Below, one piece after another: positions 46,509 through 56,046 of a DNA stretch of 64,000 nucleotides (position 1 is its first letter; each line of letters starts with the position of its first letter). Position numbers and translations under genes: made by a program. The stretch comes from Flexistipes sp. (GTDB lineage: Bacteria; Chrysiogenota; Deferribacteres; Deferribacterales; Flexistipitaceae), in the NCBI RefSeq assembly GCF_036172515.1, contig NZ_JAXKVW010000011.1:25278-89277 (forward strand), written 5' to 3'. Below the pieces are notes generated by a model. The model saw nothing but the letters and a program-made list of their open reading frames with translations. It made no database searches and was not told the origin of the DNA.

Positions 46509-47802
46509 TTCTGGTGTCCACCACCCTGCTGGCTTTCCCTTCAAATCTTTCAATGGTTCTGGGTTCGACAAGTTTTATCTTAGGTTTTATACCCAGTACG
46601 GTGAACATCCTTTCCGTTAAACTGTCCAGCAGCGCTCTCTGTTTTTTCATTTCATCAAAAAACAGATGTTCTGAGATTTCAAGATTTATTTCCATTTGGT
46701 CAAGGTGACCTTTCTTCTTGACGAATATCATATAATGCGGTGTGGCATGATCAAATTCGGTTAGTACTTCCTCCACCTGAGACGGGAATACATTTACCCC
46801 GTTGACAATCAGCATATCGTCAGTTCTTCCGGAAGGTTTCTCCATTTTGACAAATGTACATCCGCACTTGCAGTTATCCCTGAAAAGACGGGTAATGTCT
46901 CTTGTCCTGTATCTGATAAGAGGCATCCCTTCTTTTGTCAAAGTTGTAAGGACGAGTTCTCCCAGTTCGCCTTCAGGAAGAGCTTCTCCCGTTTCCGGAT
47001 CGATAATCTCGGCGTAAAAATGATCTTCATTTATGTGCAGGCCGTTTTTCTGAAGACATTCTCCTGATACGCCGGGGCCTATCACTTCGGATAAACCATA
47101 ATTATCAGTAGCGATAACACCGAGCTTTGCCTCCACTTCTGCTCTTATCTTTTCACCCCAGGGTTCACTCCCCAGAAGGGCATATTTAAGATGGATGTCA
47201 TCTGCAGTGAGCCCCTGTTTTTCCATAATTTCTGCTATATGTAAAGCGTATGAAGGGGTACATATAAGAGTGCTGCTCCAGTAATCCTGCATTATAAGCA
47301 GCTGTCTTCTGGTATTACCGCTGGAAACAGGGATAACACTTGCACCAATGTGTTCCGCTCCGTAATGAAGCCCGAAGCCGCCGGTAAAAAGGCCATAGGT
47401 AAAAGCAATATGTACAATATCATCTTTGGTAACCCCGCCTGCTGTCATTACCCTTGCCACCAAATCCTTCCAGGTCTCCAGATCCCTTTTTGTATATCCG
47501 ACAACTGTAGGTTTACCGGTGGTTCCGCTGGAAGAGTGAATGCGGACAATATCTTTCAGTGGTACGGCAAAAAGTCCGTAGGGATAGTTATCCCGCAAAT
47601 CCTGCTTGGTCGTAAACGGTAGTTTTGAAATGTCTTCAAGCTTTGATATTTCTTCAGGCTTTATGTTAAGTGATTTAAGCTGACTTTTGTAAAAATCAAC
47701 ATTCTCATAGGCTCTGTTTACTGTAGACTGTAGTCTTTCCAGTTGCAGCTGCTTTATATCATCCAAAGGCATAGTCTGTTCTTCTTTTTGCCACAGAAGC
47801 AT
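46501..47802 (-). CDS. phenylacetate-CoA ligase (copy 2, downstream of livF)
   Basis: 433-aa AMP-forming aryl-acid CoA ligase of the PaaK family, activating phenylacetate or related aryl acids with ATP and CoA. The ATP-binding loop is [16 protein letters not shown] near residue 93. Other landmarks are [14 protein letters not shown] and RTRDITRL, and the C-terminal domain opens with [23 protein letters not shown] 47802 sits behind GGGAGAGG, 4 nt after the livF stop; the open frame extends further upstream but inside livF. Its place at the end of the liv genes suggests the transporter may import aryl acids or amino acids. Confidence 0.93.
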   Translation of the reverse strand: MLLWQKEEQTMPLDDIKQLQLERLQSTVNRAYENVDFYKSQLKSLNIKPEEISKLEDISKLPFTTKQDLRDNYPYGLFAVPLKDIVRIHSSSGTTGKPTVVGYTKRDLETWKDLVARVMTAGGVTKDDIVHIAFTYGLFTGGFGLHYGAEHIGASVIPVSSGNTRRQLLIMQDYWSSTLICTPSYALHIAEIMEKQGLTADDIHLKYALLGSEPWGEKIRAEVEAKLGVIATDNYGLSEVIGPGVSGECLQKNGLHINEDHFYAEIIDPETGEALPEGELGELVLTTLTKEGMPLIRYRTRDITRLFRDNCKCGCTFVKMEKPSGRTDDMLIVNGVNVFPSQVEEVLTEFDHATPHYMIFVKKKGHLDQMEINLEISEHLFFDEMKKQRALLDSLTERMFTVLGIKPKIKLVEPRTIERFEGKASRVVDTRNE

Positions 47803-47806
47803 TTGA

Positions 47807-48532
47807 TCACCTCTCCCACTTTTCTTTGTATTCTTTTCCCAGATAGGCTCTTTTGATTTCATTGTCATCCTTCAATTCACTGCTTTTACCCTGCAAAACA
47901 ATTTTGCCGTTTTCCAGTACATAGCCTCTGTCAGCATATTTTAGAGCAACTGAGGCATTCTGCTCCACCAGGAAAATTGTAAGACCGTTTTCTTTCAGCT
48001 TTGTTAATTTTTCGTATACATTTTTTATAACAAGAGGAGCCAGCCCCATTGAAGGCTCATCCATTAAAAGGAGTTTCGGATCACTCATCAGTGCCCTGCC
48101 AATGGCCAGCATCTGCTGTTCTCCGCCGGAAAGCATCCCGGCTAACTGTTTGTTTCTTTCCTTAAGAATTGGAAAAAGATCGAGGACAAATTCCATCTGC
48201 CTGTTCTTTATTTTTGATGATTTTTGATATCCGCCCATTTCAAGGTTTTCATGAACACTCATATTCGGAAATACACGTCTGCCTTCCGGGACAAGACTGA
48301 TTCCCATTTTTACTTTTTTCTTGGTGGGAAGACCGGTAATTGTTTTGTCTTGAAAAACAATTTCACCGCTTTTCGGCGGAACGATATTTAAAATCCCGTT
48401 TAAAAGTGATGTTTTTCCTGCACCGTTTGAACCAATTAGTGAAACAAATTCCTTCTCTTTAACATGAATGGAAATGTTATTTAAAGCTCTTACGGCTCCA
48501 TAATATATATTAAGTGAGGAAACTTTAAGCAT
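47807..48532 (-). CDS. livF: branched-chain amino acid-type ABC transporter ATP-binding protein LivF
   Basis: 241-aa ATPase of the HAAT (LIV) ABC importer. Walker [10 protein letters not shown] near residue 35, signature [15 protein letters not shown] near 135, Walker [16 protein letters not shown]. It pairs with LivG under the LivH/LivM membrane subunits. It overlaps livG by 8 nt. Confidence 0.95.
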   Translation of the reverse strand: MLKVSSLNIYYGAVRALNNISIHVKEKEFVSLIGSNGAGKTSLLNGILNIVPPKSGEIVFQDKTITGLPTKKKVKMGISLVPEGRRVFPNMSVHENLEMGGYQKSSKIKNRQMEFVLDLFPILKERNKQLAGMLSGGEQQMLAIGRALMSDPKLLLMDEPSMGLAPLVIKNVYEKLTKLKENGLTIFLVEQNASVALKYADRGYVLENGKIVLQGKSSELKDDNEIKRAYLGKEYKEKWER

Positions 48533-49277
48533 CCGAGTCTCCCAGGTAAGCTTTTATAACTTCCTCATTACTCCTTATTTCTCCGTAGCTGCCGTTGGCA
48601 ATCACTTTTCCGTAATTAAGGCATATGACATTATCAGCCAGATTAGATACGAAATTCATGTCATGTTCCACCATAAATATTGTCATATTTTTGCTTATTA
48701 AAAATTTTATAAGTTCCATTAAATTTTCTTTTTCAACATTGTTAAGCCCCGCTGCAGGCTCATCCAGCAACAATATCTTGGGCTCATTAATTATAGCTCT
48801 TGCTATCTCAAGATATTTTAGAATGCCGTAAGGCACTTCATCAGTCTTTTTATCACACCACTCTGATATTCCGGTAATTTCCATACAGTGATCGATTTTC
48901 TTTTCCACTCTTTTCCAGTATTTGCCGTTCAGTCTTAATAAACTTTTTACTGCTGAAGGGTTATCTTTACCTATTATTCCCAATAATAGGTTTTCTTTCA
49001 GGCTTACTTCTGAAATAAGATTTAAATTTTGAAAAGTTCGTGAGATTCCTTTGGCAAATACATGATAAGGCTGTGAATTTGTAATGTTCTCATTTTCAAA
49101 GAAGATTTCGCCGGTATTACTTTTAAGAAAACCGGTGATAATATTAAAAAGTGTGGTTTTACCGGCACCGTTAGGCCCGATCAGCGCGGTAATACGGCCG
49201 TATGACACATTAAAACTTACATTGTCAAGAGCCTTCACACCGCCAAAGTTAATACCCGTATTTTTAATCTGCAGCAT
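48525..49277 (-). CDS. livG: branched-chain amino acid-type ABC transporter ATP-binding protein LivG
   Basis: 250-aa second ATPase of the importer. Walker A GPNGAGKTT near residue 34, Walker B ILLLDEPAAGLNNVEK, H-loop MVEHDMNFV, and the LivG-typical insertion region after the Q loop. The signature motif is degenerate: VPYGILKYLEIARA, where family members usually have Gln or Asp after the glycine. So this half-site may be less active and LivF may carry the better signature. It overlaps livM by 14 nt. Confidence 0.93.
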   Translation of the reverse strand: MLQIKNTGINFGGVKALDNVSFNVSYGRITALIGPNGAGKTTLFNIITGFLKSNTGEIFFENENITNSQPYHVFAKGISRTFQNLNLISEVSLKENLLLGIIGKDNPSAVKSLLRLNGKYWKRVEKKIDHCMEITGISEWCDKKTDEVPYGILKYLEIARAIINEPKILLLDEPAAGLNNVEKENLMELIKFLISKNMTIFMVEHDMNFVSNLADNVICLNYGKVIANGSYGEIRSNEEVIKAYLGDSDA

Positions 49278-50205
49278 TTTTATTAAGTATCCTCTTTATA
49301 AGTCCCGTAAGACCGCCCGGTAAAAATATTATAGTAATAGCAAGAAAACAACCGTAAAGAATCATCTCATAATCTTCAATAGAAGCCATAAATTCTGGCA
49401 AAGCGGTCAGAACAGCTGCTCCTATAATCCCGCCGGGCACTGTCCCTAATCCGCCTACAATGGCCATTGTCAAAAGTTTGATGGAATAGCTGAAATTAAA
49501 AGATACAGGACTTATAAATCCTGAGTAATATGCATAAATGCCACCATTAAATGCAGTTATGCCGGCTGCAATAGAAAAAACCAGCAATTTCGTTTTAAAT
49601 ATGTTAATACCGAAAGATTTTGAGGCAAACTCAGATTCTTTTATAAACTTCAGTTTGTAAGATAAATATGATTTGTCAAACATTTCAAACAATACTGTAA
49701 AAATAAAAAACATTATTGCAACAAAAATATAAAAACTGTGTTCACCATAAATGGTAATGCCAAGAAATTTAAGCTTATTGATGTCCAAAAAGCCGGAAGG
49801 TCCCCCTGTAATAAAAGCCATTTCATTCATCAGTACATAAATGATCATACCAAATCCGAGGGTGGCCATAGCCAGATAATGCCCGTGAAGTTTTAAAGTG
49901 GGGTATCCCACTATGAAAGCAGTAAGGGCACTGAATAAGCTTGCCAGAAAAATTGCAAGCACAGGATTAATACCGAAAGAAGCGGCGACAATGACGGCAA
50001 AATAGGCACCGATTCCGTAAAAAGCAGCCTGACCAAGAGAAATAATCCCCGTATATCCCAAAAGTAAGTTAAAACATGAGGCGTTTATAGCATTGAACAT
50101 CCCGAAGATAACAATACTTAAATAATATTCATTTTTTATCAGCAACTTTGCAGCAATCAAAACCACCAAAATAAATATTAAAAAAGGGTAGTTTATCTTT
50201 CTCAT
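49264..50205 (-). CDS. livM: branched-chain amino acid-type ABC transporter permease LivM
   Basis: 313-aa inner-membrane permease with 8-10 helices. Family landmarks: NLLLGYTGIISLGQAAFYGIGAY near residue 46, GHYLAMATLGFG near 110, and the EAA-like loop around SFGINIFKTKLLVFSIAA near 197. It pairs with LivH, overlapped by 4 nt upstream. The substrate depends on the binding proteins encoded upstream. Confidence 0.94.
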   Translation of the reverse strand: MRKINYPFLIFILVVLIAAKLLIKNEYYLSIVIFGMFNAINASCFNLLLGYTGIISLGQAAFYGIGAYFAVIVAASFGINPVLAIFLASLFSALTAFIVGYPTLKLHGHYLAMATLGFGMIIYVLMNEMAFITGGPSGFLDINKLKFLGITIYGEHSFYIFVAIMFFIFTVLFEMFDKSYLSYKLKFIKESEFASKSFGINIFKTKLLVFSIAAGITAFNGGIYAYYSGFISPVSFNFSYSIKLLTMAIVGGLGTVPGGIIGAAVLTALPEFMASIEDYEMILYGCFLAITIIFLPGGLTGLIKRILNKNAAD

Positions 50206-51065
50206 AAACGCTCAGCCTTCTTTTTCCCGAACAAGCCTTTCGGTCTCAAAAACAAAACCGCAAGAATTACCAGAAAAGCGAATGCATCTTTATACCCTGA
50301 TGGAAACACAGAGGCGAAAAAACCTTCAAAGATACCAAGCAAAAGGCCTCCGGCTACACCGCCCCAGAAGCTGCCCAGTCCGCCCAGAATGGCTGCGGCA
50401 AATCCTTTCAACCCTGTCATGATACCGTCTGTGTAAGTCACATAGGTGATAGGGGTGGTAACGATTCCAGCTATAACACCGAGAAGTGCTGCAATTGCAA
50501 AGGCAAGCATCCTTATTTTACTGACATCCACACCGCATATCCCTGCGGCAATTTTATCATCGTAGCAGGCTCTGAAAGCTTTCCCCAAAGACGACCTTTT
50601 AAAAAACAGTGAAAGACTAAAGGCCGTAATTAGTGAAACTATTATAACGAGCAGGCTGTTAGATGTAAGGGTACCTGCGGGTAACTCCAGTATTTTATAG
50701 GGCACATAAGCATCAACGCTTAATGAGTTTCTCCCCCATATAACCATTCCCAGTCCTCTTAAGATGATTGAGGCAGCTATCGTAATTGTAATCAGCTTTA
50801 TTTCGTTGGGGGAACGTACACTTTTTATAAAAACACGTTCAAAAATTGCCCCCAGTATAAGTGCAGCCATTAAAGCGAGCGGAGCTGCAATTAAAAACGG
50901 GAGCCCATATATTGATAACAGTGTATATATGAGCATCCCGCCTATCATAACAAATTCGCCTTGGGCAAAATTAATAATCCCGGTGGTGTTGTAAATTATG
51001 TTAAATCCAAGCGCTACCAAAGCAAATATACTTCCGCTGGTAATTCCCGAGTAAAAGAACTGCAT
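50202..51065 (-). CDS. livH: branched-chain amino acid-type ABC transporter permease LivH
   Basis: 287-aa permease partner of LivM. Typical start GITSGSIFALVALGFNIIYNTTGIINFAQGEF is present over residues ~8-40. The cytoplasmic EAA loop region GKAFRACYDDKIAAGICGVD lies near residue 165. The C-terminus is FLRPKGLFGKKKAERL. The gene begins directly after the binding protein gene, with no gap between 51066 and 51065. Confidence 0.94.
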   Translation of the reverse strand: MQFFYSGITSGSIFALVALGFNIIYNTTGIINFAQGEFVMIGGMLIYTLLSIYGLPFLIAAPLALMAALILGAIFERVFIKSVRSPNEIKLITITIAASIILRGLGMVIWGRNSLSVDAYVPYKILELPAGTLTSNSLLVIIVSLITAFSLSLFFKRSSLGKAFRACYDDKIAAGICGVDVSKIRMLAFAIAALLGVIAGIVTTPITYVTYTDGIMTGLKGFAAAILGGLGSFWGGVAGGLLLGIFEGFFASVFPSGYKDAFAFLVILAVLFLRPKGLFGKKKAERL

Positions 51066-52187
51066 TTAGTTTATAAGCTCCCAGTCTCCATTGTGTATTT
51101 TTAACATAACAAAAGCTGATTTATCCAGACCGTTGTGATCGGTTGCGGTAATATTAAATTCTCCGGCGGTACCTATAAAAGGTCCCCTGTTTTCAATTGC
51201 AGAGATCATTTTATCCGCTTCTTTCCCGCCTTTTTCGATGCCGTACTTAAACATCATAAAAGCATCATATGCATGTCCGCCGAATGTGGATACTGAGGAA
51301 TCATATCGTTTTTCATATGCTTCTTTATATTTCAAAAGAACACTGCGGTATTTACTGTCTTTATCAAGCCTGTCTGCAACCAGCAATCTTCCCGCAGGCA
51401 AAATAATGCCTTCTGCAGCTTCTCCTGCCAATTCAATGAATTTTTTGGAAGCCACACCGTGACTCATAATTAGCATGGACTCAAGGCCAAGCTGTCTCGC
51501 ATTTTTTGCCACCAAAGCAGGCGCAGGGCCCACTCCCCAGCAGATAATTGCATCGGGATTTGTTTCGGATATTTTTGTAAGCTGCGATGTCATATCTTTG
51601 TCCGTATCCCTGAATTTTTCATCTGCCACAATTTTCATTCCATATTCCTCTGCAAGCTCTAACAGTTCTGTACGTCCCGAATCGCCGAAGCCGTTTTGTG
51701 CAGTAATAATTGCAACTTTACTCTTACCTTTTTTACGCAGGAAATTATAAATTTTCCCCACAGCATGTGTATCAGACTGTGGTGATTTGAAAACATACTT
51801 GTTCAGCGGCTGCACAATTCTTTTACTGGCTGCACAGGACAAAAGTGGAGTTTTGTACCTTTCAGCCAGTTCTTTGATTGCAAGTGTTGAGCCTGAACGG
51901 GTGGGACCAATTACAGCATCCACTTTGTCTTTTTTCACCAGCCTTATAAACTTTTTCCTCGCTTCAGTGTCCAGGCCTTTTGTGTCATAAAGGAACAACT
52001 TGACCTTTTCACCGGCAATTCCGCCTTCTTTGTTAATTTCTTCCACCAGCATCTCAAGCGTCTGTTTTTCCGGCAAACCCAAAAAAGAAGCAGGCCCCGT
52101 TACAGCAAAAAGAGCTCCCAGCCTTATCTCTGCATAGAGAGGAACGGCTAATACCAGTATTAATACAACTCCCAATAGCTTTTTCAT
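51066..52187 (-). CDS. LivK-type periplasmic substrate-binding protein (copy 1)
   Basis: 373-aa receptor of the branched-chain amino acid (HAAT) group with a signal peptide over residues 1-19 (cleavage after YAE or near). Ligand-binding fold landmarks: GALFAVTGPASFLG near residue 25, IGPTRSGSTLAIKELAE near 95, and FGGHAYDAFMMFKYG. It adjoins livH without a gap and is probably the receptor most tightly tied to the permease. Close paralogue at 52332, with a terminator between. In paaK neighbourhoods such receptors may bind aromatic acids; not decidable here. Confidence 0.92.
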   Translation of the reverse strand: MKKLLGVVLILVLAVPLYAEIRLGALFAVTGPASFLGLPEKQTLEMLVEEINKEGGIAGEKVKLFLYDTKGLDTEARKKFIRLVKKDKVDAVIGPTRSGSTLAIKELAERYKTPLLSCAASKRIVQPLNKYVFKSPQSDTHAVGKIYNFLRKKGKSKVAIITAQNGFGDSGRTELLELAEEYGMKIVADEKFRDTDKDMTSQLTKISETNPDAIICWGVGPAPALVAKNARQLGLESMLIMSHGVASKKFIELAGEAAEGIILPAGRLLVADRLDKDSKYRSVLLKYKEAYEKRYDSSVSTFGGHAYDAFMMFKYGIEKGGKEADKMISAIENRGPFIGTAGEFNITATDHNGLDKSAFVMLKIHNGDWELIN

Positions 52188-52203
52188 AATATCCCCCTGT
52201 TTT

Positions 52204-52234
52204 ATAAAAAAGCGGCTGTTGATACAACCGCTTT
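52204..52234 (-). terminator. terminator between the two substrate-binding protein genes
   Basis: Read on the minus strand, AAAGCGGTTGT and ACAGCCGCTTT form a stem with one mismatch, followed by a run of T (52204-52210 as A on plus). It lies after the 52332 gene and only about 20 nt before the start of the 51066 gene, so it would separate the two or act as a partial terminator. Confidence 0.75.
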
Positions 52235-52331
52235 AAAATAGCTTGTTAATACGGTTTTTGTTTAAAATAACTATTGTATTATTGTCTTTCATCAAACAAA
52301 CCAATAATCTGAATACTGAGTGCCTTGCTGA

Positions 52332-53456
52332 TTATTTATTAAGTAGCTGCCAGTCTCCGTTTTGAATCTTAAGCATGATAAAAGCATTCATATCAAGGCC
52401 ATTATGGTCATTTTTGGAAAAGTTAAACTCTCCGTATGTTCCCAGATAACCTTTTATATTCTCAATAGCTTCAGTTATTTTAATATTCTTCTCAACAGAG
52501 TTGTTGTATGCTTTTTTAAATATTTGAAATGCGTCATATGCATGCCCTCCGAATGTGGATACCGAGCTGTCAAAGCGTTTCTCGTAAGCGTTCTTATATT
52601 CTAACAGCATACTTTTGAATCTATTGCTGTCTGAAAGTTTTTCAGCAACCAGCAGTCTGCCTGCAGGAAGAATTATACCTTTAGCAGCATTACCAGCCAG
52701 CTTTATAAATTTCTTTGAAGCCACACCGTGACTCATAAACAGCGTAGCATCCAACTGGAGCTGTTTGTAATTTTTGGCAACAATTGCCGGTGCAGGTCCT
52801 ACCCCCCAACATATAATCGCATCCGGATCTGCTTCGGATATTTTTGTCAGCTGCGATGTCATATCTCTGTCATTATCTCTGAATTTTTCATCAGCAACAA
52901 TATTGATACCCATTTTTTTTGCTTCATTAAGAAGAGCTGTCCTGCCTGAATCGCCGTAGCCGTTCTGAGCAGTTATTATAGCAACCCTCTTCTGCCCCTT
53001 ATCTTTCAAATATGAGTAAATCTTTCTAACAGCGAGTGTATCTGATGGAGCCACTTTAAAAACAAAAGGATTGATCGGTTCTATGATACGATCACTTGAT
53101 GCACAAGAGATCAGAGGCATTTCAAATCTGCCTGCCAGTTCTTTGATTGCAAGTGTAGATCCGCTTCTGGTGGGACCAATTACAGCATCCACCCTGTCTT
53201 TTTTTACAAGACGAATAAATTTTTTCCTTGCTTCGGCATCGATTCCCCTGGTGTCATATAAAAACAGTTCTATCTTTTCCCCGTTAATCCCGCCGTTACT
53301 GTTGGCTTCTTCCACTAGCATTTCCAGGGTTTGTTTTTCCGGCATTCCCAGAAAGGAAGCAGGACCTGTGGTTGAGAAAAGAGCTCCCAGACGGATTTCT
53401 GCGTAACAGACTGTTGAAATTACTAAAATAAGCAAAATGAATGTTAGTTTTTTCAT
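52332..53456 (-). CDS. LivK-type periplasmic substrate-binding protein (copy 2)
   Basis: 374-aa paralogue of the 51066 protein, alike from end to end (shared GPASFLG, EKQTLEMLVEE, IGPTRSGSTLAIKELA, FGGHAYDAF). A signal peptide covers residues 1-19. It is followed by a terminator, so on read-through it feeds the shared LivHMGF importer. Upstream are the ACT protein and a paaK gene, which ties this receptor to aryl-CoA metabolism by context. Ligand unknown. Confidence 0.92.
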   Translation of the reverse strand: MKKLTFILLILVISTVCYAEIRLGALFSTTGPASFLGMPEKQTLEMLVEEANSNGGINGEKIELFLYDTRGIDAEARKKFIRLVKKDRVDAVIGPTRSGSTLAIKELAGRFEMPLISCASSDRIIEPINPFVFKVAPSDTLAVRKIYSYLKDKGQKRVAIITAQNGYGDSGRTALLNEAKKMGINIVADEKFRDNDRDMTSQLTKISEADPDAIICWGVGPAPAIVAKNYKQLQLDATLFMSHGVASKKFIKLAGNAAKGIILPAGRLLVAEKLSDSNRFKSMLLEYKNAYEKRFDSSVSTFGGHAYDAFQIFKKAYNNSVEKNIKITEAIENIKGYLGTYGEFNFSKNDHNGLDMNAFIMLKIQNGDWQLLNK

Positions 53457-53473
53457 ATATCTCCCCCTTCTTA

Positions 53474-53905
53474 TTAAAGACCGTATATTTTTTCACCTTT
53501 AATTGTTGTAAAACCAGCATTATTAAGTGCTTCAACTGCTTTGTCGGTTTCGTCGAAACGAAAAATCATAACAGCACAGTCTCCGCTTCTCTCCACAAAT
53601 GCGTACATATATTCCACGTTAACATCCGCATCCCTTAGGGCTTTTAACACACTTGCCAAACCACCGGGGACATCCGGCACTTCAACTGCAATCACATCCG
53701 TTCTGCCAACCGTAAAATCATTTTGTTTCAGGAGGTCATAGGCCTTGTCAGGGTCATTTACAATCAAGCGCAGAATTCCAAAATCTGAGGTATCAGCCAA
53801 AGACAGTGCCCTTATGTTTATGTTATTTTCTCCCAAAAGTTCCGTGACTTCATACAAACGGCCGGATATATTCTCTATAAATACGGAAATCTGTTTAATC
53901 TTCAT
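53474..53905 (-). CDS. tandem ACT-domain protein
   Basis: 143-aa small protein made of two ACT domains (residues ~1-65 and ~70-140; [22 protein letters not shown] and [22 protein letters not shown]). Such proteins bind amino acids or similar ligands and are often found next to phenylacetate-CoA ligase or indolepyruvate oxidoreductase genes. The open frame starts at 53938 but AAGGAGG (53911-53917) fits ATG 53905 best, with ATG 53908 too close. A ligand-sensing or regulatory role for the paaK/liv unit is inference. Confidence 0.88.
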   Translation of the reverse strand: MKIKQISVFIENISGRLYEVTELLGENNINIRALSLADTSDFGILRLIVNDPDKAYDLLKQNDFTVGRTDVIAVEVPDVPGGLASVLKALRDADVNVEYMYAFVERSGDCAVMIFRFDETDKAVEALNNAGFTTIKGEKIYGL

Positions 53906-53921
53906 CATTTCCTCCTTAACG

Positions 53922-55220
53922 TTATTTCCTTTTGTCAATTACTCTCTGAGCTTTACCCTGACTTCTTTCCAGTGTTTTTGGTTCCACAAGTTTTACTTTA
54001 GCAGTAACACCTATAATATCTTTAATGTTTCTTTCCAAAGATTTTGAAAATTGCTGGAGTACTTTTATTTCATCCGAGAAAAACTCTTCGCCAACTTCCA
54101 CCCAAACTTCCAATGTATCGAGATTATTGACCCTGTCCACCACAAGCTGATAATGAGATAGAGTTCCTTTGGCTTCCATCAGTATCGATTCAATTTGTGA
54201 GGGGAACACATTTACCCCTCTTATAATCATCATATCGTCCGTACGGCCTGTTACTTTTTCCATACGTGCAAAAGTTCTTCCGCAGCGGCAGGGTTCCTTA
54301 ATCAGACGGGTTATGTCTCTTGTCCTGTATCTTATAATTGGAATAGCTTCTTTGGTAATTGTTGTGAATACTATTTCCCCTTCTTCTCCGAACGGTTTAA
54401 CTTCTCCGGTTTCGGGATCAATAATTTCAACAATAAAATGATCTTCGTTTATATGCATGCCTTTTTTGGCTTCCAAACATTCAAAAGCAACCCCGGGACC
54501 GATTACCTCACTCAAACCGTATATGTCCACAGCATCTATATCCCACTTATCTTCAATTTCCTTTCTCATGCTGTCTGTCCAGGGTTCTGCACCAAATACA
54601 CCTACCTTTACCGGAAGATCTTTAAGATCAATACCTTCTTCCTGGGCTACTTCATAGAGACTTAAGGCATAAGATGGTGTACAGGAAATAGCGGTGGTGC
54701 CGAAATCCTTCATAATCATAATCTGTTTTTTAGAGTTTCCTCCTGAAATCGGTATCACTGATGCTCCTAAAAGTTCCGCTCCGTAATGTGCGCCAAGACC
54801 GCCTGTAAAAAGCCCGTAACCGTAAGCGTTTTGAAGCACATCACCCTTCTTGACACCGGCTGCTGAAAAAGTTCTGGCCATAAGTTCTGCCCAGTGCTCA
54901 ATATCTCTTTTTGTATAACCTACAACTGTCGGTTTCCCGGTTGTTCCGCTGGATGCATGTATCCGGACAACCTGCTCCTTCGGTACAGCGAACATGCCGA
55001 AAGGGTAATTATCCCTCAAATCCTGCTTAGTGGTAAACGGAAGTTTCTGAAGATCAGACAAAGATTTTATATCATCAGGAGTTATACCGTATTCGTTAAA
55101 CCTTTTCCTGTAAAAAGGAACAGTAGCGTATACTTTCTCCACAATATTTTTAAGACGTTTTAACTGCAATGCTTCCAGAGCTTCAGGCGGGAGTGTTTCG
55201 AACTCGTTATTCCAAATCAT
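53922..55220 (-). CDS. phenylacetate-CoA ligase (copy 1)
   Basis: 432-aa PaaK-family AMP-forming ligase. P-loop [16 protein letters not shown] near residue 90, [13 protein letters not shown] near 237, RTRDITRL near 310, and [20 protein letters not shown] opening the C-terminal domain. It is similar to the 46501 protein throughout but clearly diverged, so the two may prefer different aryl acids. It starts the paaK-ACT-receptor-liv-paaK series; the gap upstream (55221-56046) holds only repeats. Confidence 0.93.
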   Translation of the reverse strand: MIWNNEFETLPPEALEALQLKRLKNIVEKVYATVPFYRKRFNEYGITPDDIKSLSDLQKLPFTTKQDLRDNYPFGMFAVPKEQVVRIHASSGTTGKPTVVGYTKRDIEHWAELMARTFSAAGVKKGDVLQNAYGYGLFTGGLGAHYGAELLGASVIPISGGNSKKQIMIMKDFGTTAISCTPSYALSLYEVAQEEGIDLKDLPVKVGVFGAEPWTDSMRKEIEDKWDIDAVDIYGLSEVIGPGVAFECLEAKKGMHINEDHFIVEIIDPETGEVKPFGEEGEIVFTTITKEAIPIIRYRTRDITRLIKEPCRCGRTFARMEKVTGRTDDMMIIRGVNVFPSQIESILMEAKGTLSHYQLVVDRVNNLDTLEVWVEVGEEFFSDEIKVLQQFSKSLERNIKDIIGVTAKVKLVEPKTLERSQGKAQRVIDKRK

Positions 55221-55329
55221 AGATAACTCCGTATTTGTAGTTTTTATTCATACCGGCTGGATGTTTGAAAACATTTCTGCCAACTTAAAACTCTATTTTA
55301 ATTAAATATCAAACTTGAAAATTTAAGTC

Positions 55330-55500
55330 AAATATTATTTAACCTTTGAGTGTTTAGTATTAAGCATTAAGTGCTAAGAGCTAAGTTTTAATTACTTTCA
55401 TCAACTTTAGTTATTTCTGGGGGCAGGTTTTTCCCAATAAATAACCACTAATAACAACAAACAACTATTTACATCCACTTTCACTAACATTAAACGTTAT
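55330..55500. repeat. degenerate short-repeat tract
   Basis: Imperfect heptamers of TTAAGT type (AGTATTAAGCATTAAGTG, AGAGCTAAGTTTT) lie at about 55348-55390. TTACTTTCATCAACTTTAGT follows, echoing 40440-40475, and then AAC/ACT-rich units run to 55500. No gene. Confidence 0.5.
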
Positions 55501-55522
55501 ATCAAAAATTATTAAAATAATT

Positions 55523-55790
55523 CAAGTTTCGCACTTGTACTGTTTTCACGTCTTTGTTCACCCTGTTAAATATCAGCTTCGCTGATTGCCTGTGGCATTT
55601 AACAGGGCAGGGAGTGATAACGACGAAGCAATCTCTCTACTTTTCTTGTTTTGAGATTGCCACAACCCTGTTTCCACAGGGTTTCGCAAGTATGCCTATG
55701 GCTAGCACCAGTCTTTTAGACTGGTAAATATGTTTAACATTCTATATTTCGATAGAAGCGAATGATAGACATAGCGAAGTGCGAAACTTG
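55523..55790 (+). mobile_element. MITE-like element, family 1, full copy
   Basis: 268-bp element with perfect 14-bp terminal inverted repeats (CAAGTTTCGCACTT at 55523-55536; AAGTGCGAAACTTG at 55777-55790). Interior: CCCTGTTAAAT pairing with ATTTAACAGGG around ATCAGCTTCGCTGAT, then AACCCTGT/ACAGGGTT, then the nested hairpin ACCAGTCTTTTAGACTGGT (55707-55725) with tail AAATATGTTTAACATT. Same orientation as the 44916 copy; inverted relative to 16063. No coding capacity. Confidence 0.82.
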
Positions 55791-55797
55791 AAAAATA

Positions 55798-55998
55798 GAG
55801 ACTTTTGAATATTTGGGATATTGTCACCCTGAACTTGTTTAATGTGTTCCACATATTTACCAACCTGTTAGGTTGGTGCTACAGGGTCTCATAACTTATT
55901 GATAATACGAGATGCTGAAATAAATGATTGCCTATGGCAAATTTAACCGCCCATGGGCTGATGTTACAGCATGACAAATAGAGTTATTCAAAAGTCTC
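55798..55998. repeat. TIR-bounded repeat element, family 2 (short copy)
   Basis: 201-bp segment with inverted ends GAGACTTTTGAAT (55798-55810) and ATTCAAAAGTCTC (55986-55998). It starts 8 bp after the family 1 copy. It contains an inverted copy of the tail (55839-55857) and the hairpin ACCAACCTGTTAGGTTGGT (55859-55877). The reverse complement matches 14563-14902 in blocks. No ORF. Confidence 0.68.
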
Positions 55999-56046
55999 AA
56001 ATAAATAAATCTTGCATTAAACATAGCCCTTATGACTAACAAAATA

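Noticed and set aside
46501..46571. Longer start at 46571 for the HD hydrolase
   Set aside because: It would overlap paaK by 71 nt; ATG 46508 gives the usual short overlap and the family's normal length.
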